The translations under genes and the position numbers were made by a program. A stretch of 64,000 bases of DNA from Verrucomicrobiales bacterium (GTDB taxonomy: Bacteria > Verrucomicrobiota > Verrucomicrobiia > Limisphaerales > J093): contig JACKPV010000027.1 of assembly GCA_024233305.1 (NCBI GenBank), forward strand, positions 1 to 64,000, written 5' to 3'. The notes beneath the pieces were generated by a model. It did not search any database. It was given only the letters and a program-made list of their open reading frames with translations, and was not told where the DNA came from. Positions 9,040 through 17,550 of this stretch are shown here, piece after piece (the first letter of the stretch is position 1; each line of letters begins with the position of its first letter).

Positions 9040-12000
9040 ATGCGGCAATTGACCGAAACCGCGGGCAGGAAACGGACACTCGCCTTCCTCGGGTGTGCGG
9101 GTTTGCTCCTCCCAGGCATGACCGGCCGCGTCGCCCGATGCGCCGAGGGTGACGGCTGGCAGGAAGCGAGCGGTTTCCGGTGGCGCCCTCTCGAAGCGCC
9201 CGCTGAAGGCCGCGTCGGCTTTGCGCGCCTGGACCCCGGCGAAACGGGGATCACCTTTGAGAACCGCCTCTCGGAGGAGGACGGCGCGGCGAATCGCGTG
9301 CTTTGGAACGGCTCGGGCCTGGCGGTGGGGGACTACGACCGCGACGGGAAGGTGGATGTGTTCTTCTGCGGCATGGGCCGTCCGAATGTCCTCTACCGCA
9401 ATCTCGGGGGCTGGCGTTTCCAGGACGTCACCGCCGCGGCCGGGCTCGTCTTTCCGGGCCAGCATCATCGGGGGGCCGTGTTCGCGGATCTCGACGGCGA
9501 CGGTTGGCTGGACCTGCTGGTGTCCGCCAACGGCCGGGGCGTTTCGAGCTATCGAAACCTGGGGAACGGACGGTTTGCCGACGAAACCAACCGGACCGGA
9601 ACCGCGAGCGAGCACGGGAGCGGCACCCTCGCACTGGCGGACTGGGACGGCAACGGAACGCTCGATCTCTACGTCTGCAACTACCGCATCGACGACATCC
9701 GCGACCAGGGCGAGGTCAGCGTCGAGCAGCGCGATGGCCGGTTGGCGGTTCCGGCGCGTTATCAGGACCGGCTCGTGTTCCGGGACGACATCCTGCTCGA
9801 GTACGGGGAACCGGACCAGTGGTTGACCAACGACGGTCAGGGGCGGTTCACGGAAGTGGCCTGGACCGGGGGCCGCTTCGTGGATGAGGAGGGAAAGCCC
9901 CTGTCGGGTCCGCCGTTGGACTGGGGACTGACGGCGAGCTTTCGCGACGTGGACGACGACGGTCGCCCGGACCTTTACGTCTGCAACGACTATTGGACTC
10001 CGGACCGTTTCTGGCGGAACCGCGGCGACGGCGTGTTCCAGGCGGTGGCGAACGAGGCGATCCGGCACACGAGCGCGAGCGCCATGTCGGTGGACTTTAC
10101 CGACATCGACCTCGATGGCCGGCTGGACTTCTTCGTCGTGGACATGCTGAGCCGGGATCCGTTCTACCGGAAACGGCAGATGATCGCGCAACTGCCGGAA
10201 GCCACGCAACCCGGCGATCCGGCCCACCGGCCGCAGGTTTCGCGCAACACCCTGTTTCGCCAGCGCGGCGACGGCACCTTCGAGGAGATCGCCTGTTACG
10301 CGGGGGTCCGGGCCTCGGACTGGTCGTGGTCGCCGGTGTTCATGGACGTGGACCTCGACGGGGACGACGATCTGCTGGTCGCGGCGGGTCACTTCAAGGA
10401 CGTGCAGGACCGGGACGCGTTTGCCGAGATTCAGTCGCGACAGCGGCCGCGGACGGGGACCACGTTTGCGGAGCGGCGGCGGCAATTTCGGGAGGAACTG
10501 CTCGCCCACTACCGGCTGTATCCGTATCTGCCGATGCCGGTGGTGGCCTTCCGCAACGAAGGCAACCGGAGGTTTCAGGAAACCACCGACGACTGGGGAA
10601 CGGAGCAACCCGGGGTGCACCACGCCATGGCCATGGGGGATTTCGACGGCGACGGTGATCTGGACTTCATGGTGAACAACCTGGACCTGGCCGCGGGGGT
10701 CTACCGTAACGAATGCCCGGCCCCGCGGATCGCCGTCCGGTTGCAGGGCGCCGCGCCAAACACGCAGGCGGTGGGCGCCAAGGTCAGCCTGCTTGGGGGC
10801 TCGACACCGCGGCAGACCCGGGAAGTGATCGCCGGCGGTCGGTATCTTTCCGGATCGGAGACGCTGCTGGTGTTTGCCCCGGGCGCCGCCGCGGACGGCC
10901 TGAGCCTGGCGGTCCGGTGGCCGAACGGCCGCGAAACACGCATCGATGGAGTGCGCCCCAACCGGCTCTACGAAATCCGCGAGCAGACCAGCCGCCCGCC
11001 CGAATCCACGTCCGCGAGCGTCCCCGCGACGTGGTTCGTCGATGAGACCGCGCGATTGAACCATCGCCACCTGGAAAGCTCCGTGAACGACTTCACGCGG
11101 CAACCGCTGCTCCCTTTCAAACTCAGTCAGGCTGGTCCCGGGCTGGCGTGGTTCGACGTCGACGGGGACGGCGCCGACGAATTGATCTGCGGGGCGGGGC
11201 GGGGTGGGGCGCCGGCGGTCCTGCGGCGAACGGCGGATGGACGGTTCGAGCCGCTCGCCATGATCGGGCCGGGATCGGTTCCCGGTGACACCACCGGCAT
11301 CCTGGGGTGGGAAACCGCTCCGGGCCAACGTGAACTCCTGTTTGGCCTCAGCGCCTACGAAAGCACCCAGACCAACTCCGTGCTTCGCTTCCGTCTCGCC
11401 GGCGGCGAGGGTCAGCCCGTCCCGCCGTTGCCCAACCTTCTGGCCGGCGGTGGCGCGCTTGCCCTGACCGTGCCCGGCGACGGGAAACCCCCCTGGCTCT
11501 TCGTGGGCGGGCAGGTGCTTCCCGGCGGCTATCCGCTCGGCGGCGGCTCCCTGCTTTATCGGCGCGCCGGCAACGCGTGGTCCCTGGATCGCCCCGGCGC
11601 GGAGGCGCTGCGCAACACCGGATTGGTCAACGGGGCGCGGTTCTCCGACCTGAACGGCGACGGCGTCGCCGAACTCATCCTGGCCTGCGAATGGGGGCCG
11701 GTCCGCGTCTTCGCCCGCGAGGAAAACGGCTGGCGCGAGCGGACCGAGGACTGGGGGTTGGCGCCCTTCACGGGGTTGTGGAAAGGGGTGGCGACGGTCG
11801 ACCTCGACAACGACGGACGCCTGGACCTGGTTGCGGCGAACCTCGGCTTGAACACGCCCTATCATGCGTCGCCTGAGCGGCCATTGATCTTCTACTGTGG
11901 CGACCTGGCGGAGATGGGTTCGATGGCGGTGATCGAGACCGAATACGACGCCCGCGGACGGTTGGTGCCCGGGCGGCCGATGCATGTTCTGGCGCAATCG

Positions 12001-12744
12001 CTGCCCTTTCTCGCCGGACGGTTCGAGACCGTGCGGGAATACAGCGCCGCCAGCGTCGCGGAAATCCTCGGGGACGCGATGAGCCGCGCCGCGCAGGCCC
12101 GGGCCACCACGCTCGCGTCGATGATCTTCCTGAACCGCGGCGACCGGTTCGAAGCCCGCCCGCTGCCTTATGAAGCCCAGGTGGCGCCGGCGTTCAGCGT
12201 GCATGGCGCGGATTTCGACGGGGATGGGAACGAGGATGTGTTCCTCAGTCAGAACTTCTTTCCGGTCCGGGTGGATTTCGCGCCCTGGGATGCAGGACGG
12301 GGATTGCTGCTGCGCGGCGACGGCCGGGGCAACCTTGCGGCGGTCCCCGGGGAACTGGCCGGGATTCGCATCTACGGCGAGCAGCGCGGGGCGGCGGTGG
12401 GCGACTTCGACGGGGATGGTCGCGCCGATCTTGCCGTCAGCCAGAACGGGGGACCGGTCCGCCTCTTCCGCAATCGCGCCGCCAAGCCGGGACTCCGGAT
12501 TCGTCTGGCCGGTCCGGCGGCAAACCCCGCGGGTATCGGCGCCAGCATCCGCGTCGTCTACCCCGACGGAGCGGGACCGGTGCGCGAGATTCATGCCGGG
12601 TCAGGATATTGGTCCCAGGACAGCGGCGTGGCTGTGCTGGGGCTGCGCGCGCGGCCGGTCGCTGTCGAGGTCGCCTGGCCGGGGGGCGGTCGGACGAAAC
12701 AACCGGTGTTCGGGGATGCGACGGCGTTGACCATTCGCCGCTGA
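9040..12744 (+). CDS. secreted FG-GAP/VCBS repeat protein with two ASPIC/UnbV domains
   Basis: About 1234 residues from the ATG at 9040, which precedes a hydrophobic signal segment (RTLAFLGCAGLLLPGM). The first half has at least seven FG-GAP/VCBS strands with Ca-binding loops (GDYDRDGKVDVFF, ADLDGDGWLDLLV, ADWDGNGTLDLYV, DVDDDGRPDLYV, DIDLDGRLDFFV, DVDLDGDDDLLV, GDFDGDGDLDFMV) and ends in an ASPIC/UnbV domain (GAKVSLLGG, then YLSGSETLLVF and LAVRWPNG). The second half repeats the plan with DVDGDGADELIC, DLNGDGVAELIL, DLDNDGRLDLVA, DFDGDGNEDVFL and GDFDGDGRADLAV plus a second ASPIC domain. Predicted to be an extracellular seven-bladed propeller pair; the ligand is unknown. Its TGA stop overlaps a copy of repeat M1. 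Confidence 0.85.
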   Translation: MRQLTETAGRKRTLAFLGCAGLLLPGMTGRVARCAEGDGWQEASGFRWRPLEAPAEGRVGFARLDPGETGITFENRLSEEDGAANRVLWNGSGLAVGDYDRDGKVDVFFCGMGRPNVLYRNLGGWRFQDVTAAAGLVFPGQHHRGAVFADLDGDGWLDLLVSANGRGVSSYRNLGNGRFADETNRTGTASEHGSGTLALADWDGNGTLDLYVCNYRIDDIRDQGEVSVEQRDGRLAVPARYQDRLVFRDDILLEYGEPDQWLTNDGQGRFTEVAWTGGRFVDEEGKPLSGPPLDWGLTASFRDVDDDGRPDLYVCNDYWTPDRFWRNRGDGVFQAVANEAIRHTSASAMSVDFTDIDLDGRLDFFVVDMLSRDPFYRKRQMIAQLPEATQPGDPAHRPQVSRNTLFRQRGDGTFEEIACYAGVRASDWSWSPVFMDVDLDGDDDLLVAAGHFKDVQDRDAFAEIQSRQRPRTGTTFAERRRQFREELLAHYRLYPYLPMPVVAFRNEGNRRFQETTDDWGTEQPGVHHAMAMGDFDGDGDLDFMVNNLDLAAGVYRNECPAPRIAVRLQGAAPNTQAVGAKVSLLGGSTPRQTREVIAGGRYLSGSETLLVFAPGAAADGLSLAVRWPNGRETRIDGVRPNRLYEIREQTSRPPESTSASVPATWFVDETARLNHRHLESSVNDFTRQPLLPFKLSQAGPGLAWFDVDGDGADELICGAGRGGAPAVLRRTADGRFEPLAMIGPGSVPGDTTGILGWETAPGQRELLFGLSAYESTQTNSVLRFRLAGGEGQPVPPLPNLLAGGGALALTVPGDGKPPWLFVGGQVLPGGYPLGGGSLLYRRAGNAWSLDRPGAEALRNTGLVNGARFSDLNGDGVAELILACEWGPVRVFAREENGWRERTEDWGLAPFTGLWKGVATVDLDNDGRLDLVAANLGLNTPYHASPERPLIFYCGDLAEMGSMAVIETEYDARGRLVPGRPMHVLAQSLPFLAGRFETVREYSAASVAEILGDAMSRAAQARATTLASMIFLNRGDRFEARPLPYEAQVAPAFSVHGADFDGDGNEDVFLSQNFFPVRVDFAPWDAGRGLLLRGDGRGNLAAVPGELAGIRIYGEQRGAAVGDFDGDGRADLAVSQNGGPVRLFRNRAAKPGLRIRLAGPAANPAGIGASIRVVYPDGAGPVREIHAGSGYWSQDSGVAVLGLRARPVAVEVAWPGGGRTKQPVFGDATALTIRR

Positions 12745-12941
12745 GCCGTATCGATTCAACACGGGTAGCCGCCGACGTGTAGTCGGCGCTGAAATCCAAG
12801 AGCTTACGCGGGCTCGCCGATTCCGATCAGCAGTCACTTTTCGGTGAATCGTCGCCCTCGGCGGCAGGCAGTCCTATCCCAGCTGAATCATGCGCCGACT
12901 GCACGTCGGCGGCTACGAGTTGCTGAATCGTTACGGCTGAG
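12741..12941 (+). repeat. interspersed repeat M1, copy 1
   Basis: About 200 bp with imperfect ~45-bp terminal inverted repeats. Left end CTGAGCCGTATCGATTCA, then GTAGCCGCCGACGTGTAGTC; right end, read inwards, CTCAGCCGTAACGATTCA, then GTAGCCGCCGACGTGCAGTC. The TGA at 12742-12744 is the stop codon of the FG-GAP gene. Other copies are at 39597, 57727 and 63293, with remnants at 30894 and 43810. MITE-like; no coding capacity. Confidence 0.85.
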
Positions 12942-13005
12942 CCGCGACGCAGCGAACCGGGACCGCGGGTTGCGGTGCGGATATTGGAAGGCACGCTGCC
13001 CCTTC

Positions 13006-13135
13006 TGGAATGCGCCGGCAGCCTGCCTCGGCGAAGCCTGGCGAAGACGGGAGCGGAGTGGCGACGGCGCTTTCGCGGACGGACCGGTTTCCGAATACCC
13101 GGAGCGCCGCGAAGCCCGTGAAGCGGTGTCAAATC
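13006..13135 (+). repeat. interspersed repeat M2, copy A (right end truncated)
   Basis: Begins TGGAATGCGCCGGCAGCC and matches copy C (28523-28664) closely as far as GTGAAGCGG. The right terminal inverted repeat (CCGCCGCACTCCA in copy C) is missing; the sequence passes instead into the flank of repeat M3. Confidence 0.75.
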
Positions 13136-13146
13136 CGTGGTCCTGC

Positions 13147-13706
13147 CAGAGCACCAGATCCCGGACCACTGACTGTCGGCGGAAGCCGAAACGGTGGTTT
13201 GAGGTGTAGGGTCAGTGAGCGAGCGGAACCGCTCTCAATGCGGATTCGGGAGGTGAACGGAGGCTGGATCTAGGCGGCGCGCAGGGACTGCGCGCCCTAC
13301 CTGGCCGTGGTAGGGCGTGTCACTCCGTGCGCGCCGCTTCCGGAAGATCGTGACCGTGCGCCCTCCGGGGCGACCGAGAACCTGGCGCCTTTTCCGGGGC
13401 GGCGCGCAGGGGACTGCGCGCCCTACCTGGCCAAGTGGTAGGGCGTCACTCCGTGCGCCGCTTTGGAAGATCGTGACTGTGCGCCCTCCAGGGCGACCGA
13501 GAACCGCGCCTTTCCGGGGCGGCGCGCAGGGGACTGCGCGCCCTACCTGGGCCAAGTGGTAGGGCGTGTCACTCCGTGCGCGCCGCTTGGAAGATCGTGA
13601 TCGTGCGCCCTCCGGGGCGACCAAGAACCCAGCGCCTATTCCGGCGCCGACCTGCCTGATCGACCCAAGCGTATCTTCCTGGTTTCCGCCGAGATCTGGT
13701 GCTCTG
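13147..13706 (+). repeat. interspersed repeat M3, copy 1 (expanded)
   Basis: Bounded by CAGAGCACCAGATCCCGG and its inverse CCGAGATCTGGTGCTCTG. Copies 2 and 3 are 328 and 324 bp; this one is 560 bp because an internal segment is present three times in tandem. It ends at 13706, immediately before the leader of CRISPR array 1. Confidence 0.8.
13273..13645 (+). repeat. three tandem ~120-bp units inside M3 copy 1
   Basis: Each unit runs from GGCGGCGCGCAGGGGACTGC through CCTACCTGG, TAGGGCG, a CACTCCGTGCG segment and GAAGATCGTGA to GCGCC-TTCCGG. Approximate units are 13273-13397, 13398-13517 and 13518-13645, with small differences between them. Copies 2 and 3 of M3 have a single unit. Confidence 0.75.
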
Positions 13707-13901
13707 GCCTGCAAATGAGCCTCCACAGACCATGGCGCGGACGTCCGATCCCTGTCCGGTTCGGGCCCTTTTGGCCCCCCTCGGATTCACTGGGAAATTG
13801 AAAACCTCCGGGGTTCCTGGAAAAACCGAGGTCGCACGGGGGTGCCATTTTCAAAAAACGCCCTTGAAGTCCTTGGCGCGCAGTGCCATCAAAGTGCCAG
13901 G
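13707..13901 (+). promoter_or_regulatory. CRISPR leader of array 1
   Basis: 195 bp between repeat M3 and the first CRISPR repeat. It is nearly the same as the 195 bp before array 2 (about 11 differences by eye, none in the last ~70 bases, which end GTGCCATCAAAGTGCCAGG). Conservation of a non-coding block directly before both arrays, and the decayed last repeat at the other end, identify it as the leader with promoter and integration signals. It is AT-richer than its surroundings (GGGAAATTGAAAACC and CCATTTTCAAAAAACG). Confidence 0.8.
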
Positions 13902-14341
13902 GGCTCCGGCCCCGTCCGGTGTGCACCAGGTTGTGACTGAAGCAGGGAACGCAGCACGGCCACGGGCTTGAGGGCTCCGGCCCCGTCCGGTGTGCACCAG
14001 GTTGTGACAAGGGCAAGGTCTGAGTGACCAAGTCCAAGGCTCCGGCCCCGTCCGGTGTGCACCGGGTTGTGACAGACGCTCCCTTCGGAGGACGTCCTCG
14101 ATGGCTCCGGCCCCGTCCGGTGTGCACCGGGTTGTGACATAGTGGGAATGCCCATGAATCATCCATGCTGGCTCCGGCCCCGTCCGGTGTGCACCGGGTT
14201 GTGACAAAGGACAAGCGCCGCCATCGCCGTACCCGGGAGGGCTCCGGCCCCGTCCGGTGTGCACCGGGTTGTGACTTTGACGGTAATGAAGTCGTTGGGG
14301 AAATAGGCTCCGGCCCCGTCCGGTGTGCACCGGTTGGTGTC
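13902..14341 (+). CRISPR. CRISPR array 1: seven 36-bp repeats, six spacers
   Basis: Repeats start at 13902, 13973, 14038, 14103, 14170, 14240 and 14306. The consensus begins GGCTCCGGCCCCGTCCGGTG and ends TGCACCGGGTTGTGAC. Spacers are 35, 29, 29, 31, 34 and 30 bp. CCGGT-GTGC-ACCGG forms a hairpin, and the 8 bases after it (GTTGTGAC) fit the 5' handle left by Cas6. Repeats 1 and 2, next to the leader, share CACCAGG instead of CACCGGG, and the last repeat is degenerate (ending CACCGGTTGGTGTC). Both facts fix the leader on the left and transcription rightwards. Spacer length spread is typical of type III. Confidence 0.97.
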
Positions 14342-14524
14342 CCCCCGGGCGGCGCCGGGCCGCAGGGCCATTCTCGAACTTTCAGCTTTTCGCACCCCCG
14401 CCGCGGCCTTATCTCTTGCGCATGATCACGTCCTCCCCGGCCTCGCCGCCCGCGGGTTCGCCGCGTACCGGGACGTTCGCCGACATCCCCGAGCGGGCCG
14501 CCTTCTCCCCACCGGATCCGACCG

Positions 14525-17203
14525 GTGAGCCCGTTTGAAACCCCGGCCCGCGCCATGCCCGCCACCCCCGATCTCAGCCTGCTCGAGGCCCTGCGCTGGA
14601 CGCGGTTGCGGGTGGCGCTGCGCAACACGCGGGACGTGGCCGCCCGCGAACATCCCCTCTGGATTCTGCACAGCCTGCTCATGTTCGCCGTCCCGCCCGA
14701 GGCGAAGGACGGTCGGAGCCGGTTCACGTTCCGGCCGTTGACAGACGTGGGGGAGTCCATCCGGCGCAGCACGGTTTACCCGCTCGAGGTTCTCTTTCCG
14801 GACGATGATCCCGCCCTGGCCACCGCCTGCGCCGAAGGCCTCGAACGCCACCTCGCCAATCGCCGGAACAATTTCGCCATCAAAACCCTCGAACCGCCCG
14901 AGGTCCGCTCGTTGGGCGACCTCCTCGATGCGGCCCCCGCTTGGCCGGACGATCTCGACGAGGTCTGCCTGGACTTCCAGACCCCGCTGGCCTACACGCC
15001 CGCCAACCCGGATCGCCCCGGCGAACTGTCCGCCCGCCAGTTGGGTCGGCTGCTCGCCCATCGTCTCCAACATTTCTTCGTGCTGCCCGCGCCGGTGCCG
15101 CCCGCGGTCTGGGAATCCTTGCAGACGCTTTGCCACTTCTGGGAGTTCGTGAAATACCCCCATCCCTCGAACAGCGGCGCGGGCGTGAAGACCATCGCCG
15201 GCAACCGCGGTCCGCTCTACCTCCGCGGCGCCCCCGACCAATTGGCTGCCGTGCGCCCGTGGTTGCTGCTCGGGTCCGAGGTCGGTGCCGGGCTCAAGCT
15301 CGGTCCGCGCGGGCATTACACCCTGCAAACCCGGCGCGGATGGTTCGATCCAGTCTTCACCGAATCCGCCACCTACACCGCCGCCCTCGACGAACTCCAA
15401 CGCCGCAGCGATCTGCCCGAGGATTTCGCGAAACAACTCGGTCCCGAGGCGGACGCCGTGACCGAACTTGCCGCGCAGGTGGCCGGGGGCCGCTGGACCC
15501 CTGGGACGGCGCAAGGTTTTCGGGCGGTGAAATCCACCGGCATCGGCGAACGCCTCATCGTTCAACTCCCCGCCCGTGACCGTCTCCTGCACCAGGCGCT
15601 GCAAATCCATCTCACCCCCGTGTTCGAGCGCCTCTTCGAGCCGCAAAGCCACGGTTACCGTCCGGGGCGCGGGGTCCCGACGGCGCGCCGGTTGATCCAA
15701 CAGGCCTGGGCCGACGGCTGCACCGTCGCGCTCGAGGCGGACATCGAAGCGTTTTTTGACTCGGTGAGCTGGGAAACACTCGAGGCGCAACTCGACGCCG
15801 TGCTGCCCCGGGCCGACCGCCGCACTCGCGCGGCCATTCACGCCCTGCTGCAAACGCCCGTGCGCCTCAATCGCCGTCCGGTCCGTCGCACGCGGGGATT
15901 GCTCCAGGGCAGCCCGATCAGCCCGCTGCTGGCGAACCTGCACCTCGATCCGTTCGATGAGGCGATGACCCGGCGCGGATTCCGGTTGGTGCGTTACGCC
16001 GACGATTTCGTGGTGCTGACCCGCAGCGAGGACGAAGCGCGCGCGGCGCTCGAGGCGGCCCGCGAGGTGCTCACCGGGCTCGGGCTCACGTTGAAGGACA
16101 GCAAGACGGCCATCACGCCGTTTTCGGCGGGGTTCACCTTCCTCGGCGTGCGGTTCGGCGGCGGGCTCGAACCGGACGGCCTCGAGGATGCCGCGTTGGA
16201 GAAGACGCTCTTCCTGCGGCATCCGCGGGCCTGGGTGGGCGTGGACCACGACGCCCTCACGGTGAAGGAGGGCGGCCGGCTCGTGGCGCGCATCCCGTTG
16301 CGACGGGTCCGCGAGGTGGTCCTGCTCGGCGCGGGCGGAGTGAGCGCGCGGTTGGTCGAATGCTGCGCCCGCCGGGCCATTGCGGTCTCCTTCTGCACCG
16401 CCGCGGGCCGGTTGCAGAACGTGCTCTGGCGGCACGACCGCGCCCAATACGTCCTCACCCGCGCCCATGCCCGCGCTCACGCCGCGTTGCGCGAACCGGA
16501 ACAGCTGGCCTGCGCCCGGCTGTTCGTGGCCGCGAAGATCCACAATTACCTCGCCTGGTTTCGCGAACGCACCCCGGCGCATCTGCGTCCGATGGTCGAT
16601 TCGCTCGAAGCCGCGCAACGTCTGCTGGCCGACGCCCACACCCTGGACGCCATCCGCGGCGTCGAGGGCCTGGCGGCGCGGGAGGTTTTCCGCCACCTCA
16701 ACGACAGCGCGCCGGAGGCCTTCCGGAGCCGGGCGCGCGTCCCGGGCGAGCAACCGGACCGTTGGAATCTGCTGCTCGACTTCGCCTACTCGCTCCTTTT
16801 CCAACGCCTCAACGCCCTGGTCCGGCTGCGTGGCCTCGATCCCTACCTGGGTTTCCTGCACAGCCCGCAGGCCCGCTACGAATCCCTCGTGTGCGACCTC
16901 CAGGAACCGTTCCGCGTCCGCTGCGATCGTTTCGTCCTCAAGCTGGTGAACCGCGGTCAGCTCAAGCCCGAGGATTTCACGGACGACCCACTCACCGGCC
17001 CGGACCTGTCGTCGCGGGCGGCGGGCGTCTTCCTCGAGCTGTTCGCCCGCGAGTTGGACACCCGGCTGGCTGGCGACGCCGTGACCTGGGCGCGCGCCAT
17101 CGAGGCCCAGGTGCTCGCGATTGAACGCTGGGCCAACGGGCAGCAACCCCTGCAAGTGTTCCGCGCCCGTAACCCCGCCGCGCCACCCGGGGCCGATGGG
17201 TAA
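14525..17203 (+). CDS. cas6-RT-cas1: Cas6-reverse transcriptase-Cas1 triple fusion
   Basis: 892 residues from the GTG at 14525; the in-frame ATG at 14555 is an alternative start. Residues ~1-260 look like Cas6, with an N-terminal RRM-like start (LLEALRWTRLRVALRN) and the C-terminal Gly-rich stretch LLLGSEVGAGLKLGPRGHY. Residues ~290-560 are a group II intron-type reverse transcriptase: YRPGRGVPTARR, ADIEAFFDSV, LLQGSPISPLLANLHLDP, YADD (Y491-D494), LGLTLKDSKT and FTFLGVRF. Residues ~565-892 are Cas1, with E714 in GVEGLAAREVF, H779 in LGFLHSP and D791/E794 in DLQEPFR, so the integrase site is intact. In characterised systems such fusions process crRNA and acquire spacers from RNA. It lies between the two arrays, upstream of cas2. 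Confidence 0.93.
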   Translation: MSPFETPARAMPATPDLSLLEALRWTRLRVALRNTRDVAAREHPLWILHSLLMFAVPPEAKDGRSRFTFRPLTDVGESIRRSTVYPLEVLFPDDDPALATACAEGLERHLANRRNNFAIKTLEPPEVRSLGDLLDAAPAWPDDLDEVCLDFQTPLAYTPANPDRPGELSARQLGRLLAHRLQHFFVLPAPVPPAVWESLQTLCHFWEFVKYPHPSNSGAGVKTIAGNRGPLYLRGAPDQLAAVRPWLLLGSEVGAGLKLGPRGHYTLQTRRGWFDPVFTESATYTAALDELQRRSDLPEDFAKQLGPEADAVTELAAQVAGGRWTPGTAQGFRAVKSTGIGERLIVQLPARDRLLHQALQIHLTPVFERLFEPQSHGYRPGRGVPTARRLIQQAWADGCTVALEADIEAFFDSVSWETLEAQLDAVLPRADRRTRAAIHALLQTPVRLNRRPVRRTRGLLQGSPISPLLANLHLDPFDEAMTRRGFRLVRYADDFVVLTRSEDEARAALEAAREVLTGLGLTLKDSKTAITPFSAGFTFLGVRFGGGLEPDGLEDAALEKTLFLRHPRAWVGVDHDALTVKEGGRLVARIPLRRVREVVLLGAGGVSARLVECCARRAIAVSFCTAAGRLQNVLWRHDRAQYVLTRAHARAHAALREPEQLACARLFVAAKIHNYLAWFRERTPAHLRPMVDSLEAAQRLLADAHTLDAIRGVEGLAAREVFRHLNDSAPEAFRSRARVPGEQPDRWNLLLDFAYSLLFQRLNALVRLRGLDPYLGFLHSPQARYESLVCDLQEPFRVRCDRFVLKLVNRGQLKPEDFTDDPLTGPDLSSRAAGVFLELFARELDTRLAGDAVTWARAIEAQVLAIERWANGQQPLQVFRARNPAAPPGADG

Positions 17204-17211
17204 GCCCCTTC

Positions 17212-17332
17212 CGGAGTGCGCCGGCAGATCCCGCGAGTGCAGGAGGCGACGGCGCTTTCGAAGCCGGATGGGCGTTCGAACACCCCGCCGGCCCCGAACC
17301 CCGAAAAGCGGCGTCACAGCCACCGCACTCCA
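17212..17332 (+). repeat. interspersed repeat M2, copy B
   Basis: From CCGGAGTGCGCCGGCAG to the inverse end CCACCGCACTCCA. Shorter and more diverged than copies C and D. It starts 8 bases after the stop of the cas6-RT-cas1 gene. A piece resembling the right half of M2 (GAAGCCCGAAAAGCGGCGTC) recurs around 17496-17516. Confidence 0.65.
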
Positions 17333-17377
17333 CAAGGCGCGCCTCCCCACGGACACCACGCGCAAGAGCCGAGCGGC

Positions 17378-17435
17378 GGGGTCAGTCCTGCATCTGTTGG
17401 CGGCGCTCCCTCCGCCAACAGTGAGGCCTGACCCC
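17378..17435. repeat. REP/RAYT-type palindrome
   Basis: Arms GGGGTCAG-T-CCTGCATC-TGTTGGCGG (17378-17403) and CCGCCAACAGTGAGG-CCTGACCCC (17412-17435) enclose CGCTCCCT. The inner nine base pairs are perfect. The GGGGTCAG-type end resembles ends of palindromes mobilised by RAYT transposases in many bacteria. It could also end the upstream transcript, but no T-run follows. Confidence 0.5.
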
Positions 17436-17550
17436 AGAGCGGCCCCACTGCACCCAATGCACCATGCCACCAACAGTGCCCCCGGAAGCGCCCTGAAGCC
17501 CGAAAAGCGGCGTCGAATCCGTGCCCATCCGCGCCCATCCGTGGTCCTGC

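Noticed and set aside
8878..12594. 1238-codon minus-strand open frame
   Set aside because: Antisense of the FG-GAP gene, whose Ca-loop repeats and ASPIC domains are clear.
14422..14538. start of the adaptation gene at the ATG at 14422
   Set aside because: It is in another frame and stops at 14538; the Cas6-RT-Cas1 frame begins at GTG 14525 or ATG 14555.
13636..14772. minus-strand open frame with repeated HTGRGRS and GAHRTGPEP motifs
   Set aside because: This is the CRISPR array translated; the protein repeats are the 36-bp DNA repeat read in frame.
17378..17435. ordinary terminator for cas6-RT-cas1
   Set aside because: It is 175 bases past the stop, has no T-run, and its GGGGTCAG ends resemble mobile palindromes.
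14426..17473. 1015-codon minus-strand open frame
   Set aside because: Antisense of cas6-RT-cas1; no protein motif, and the sense frame has all RT and Cas1 motifs.
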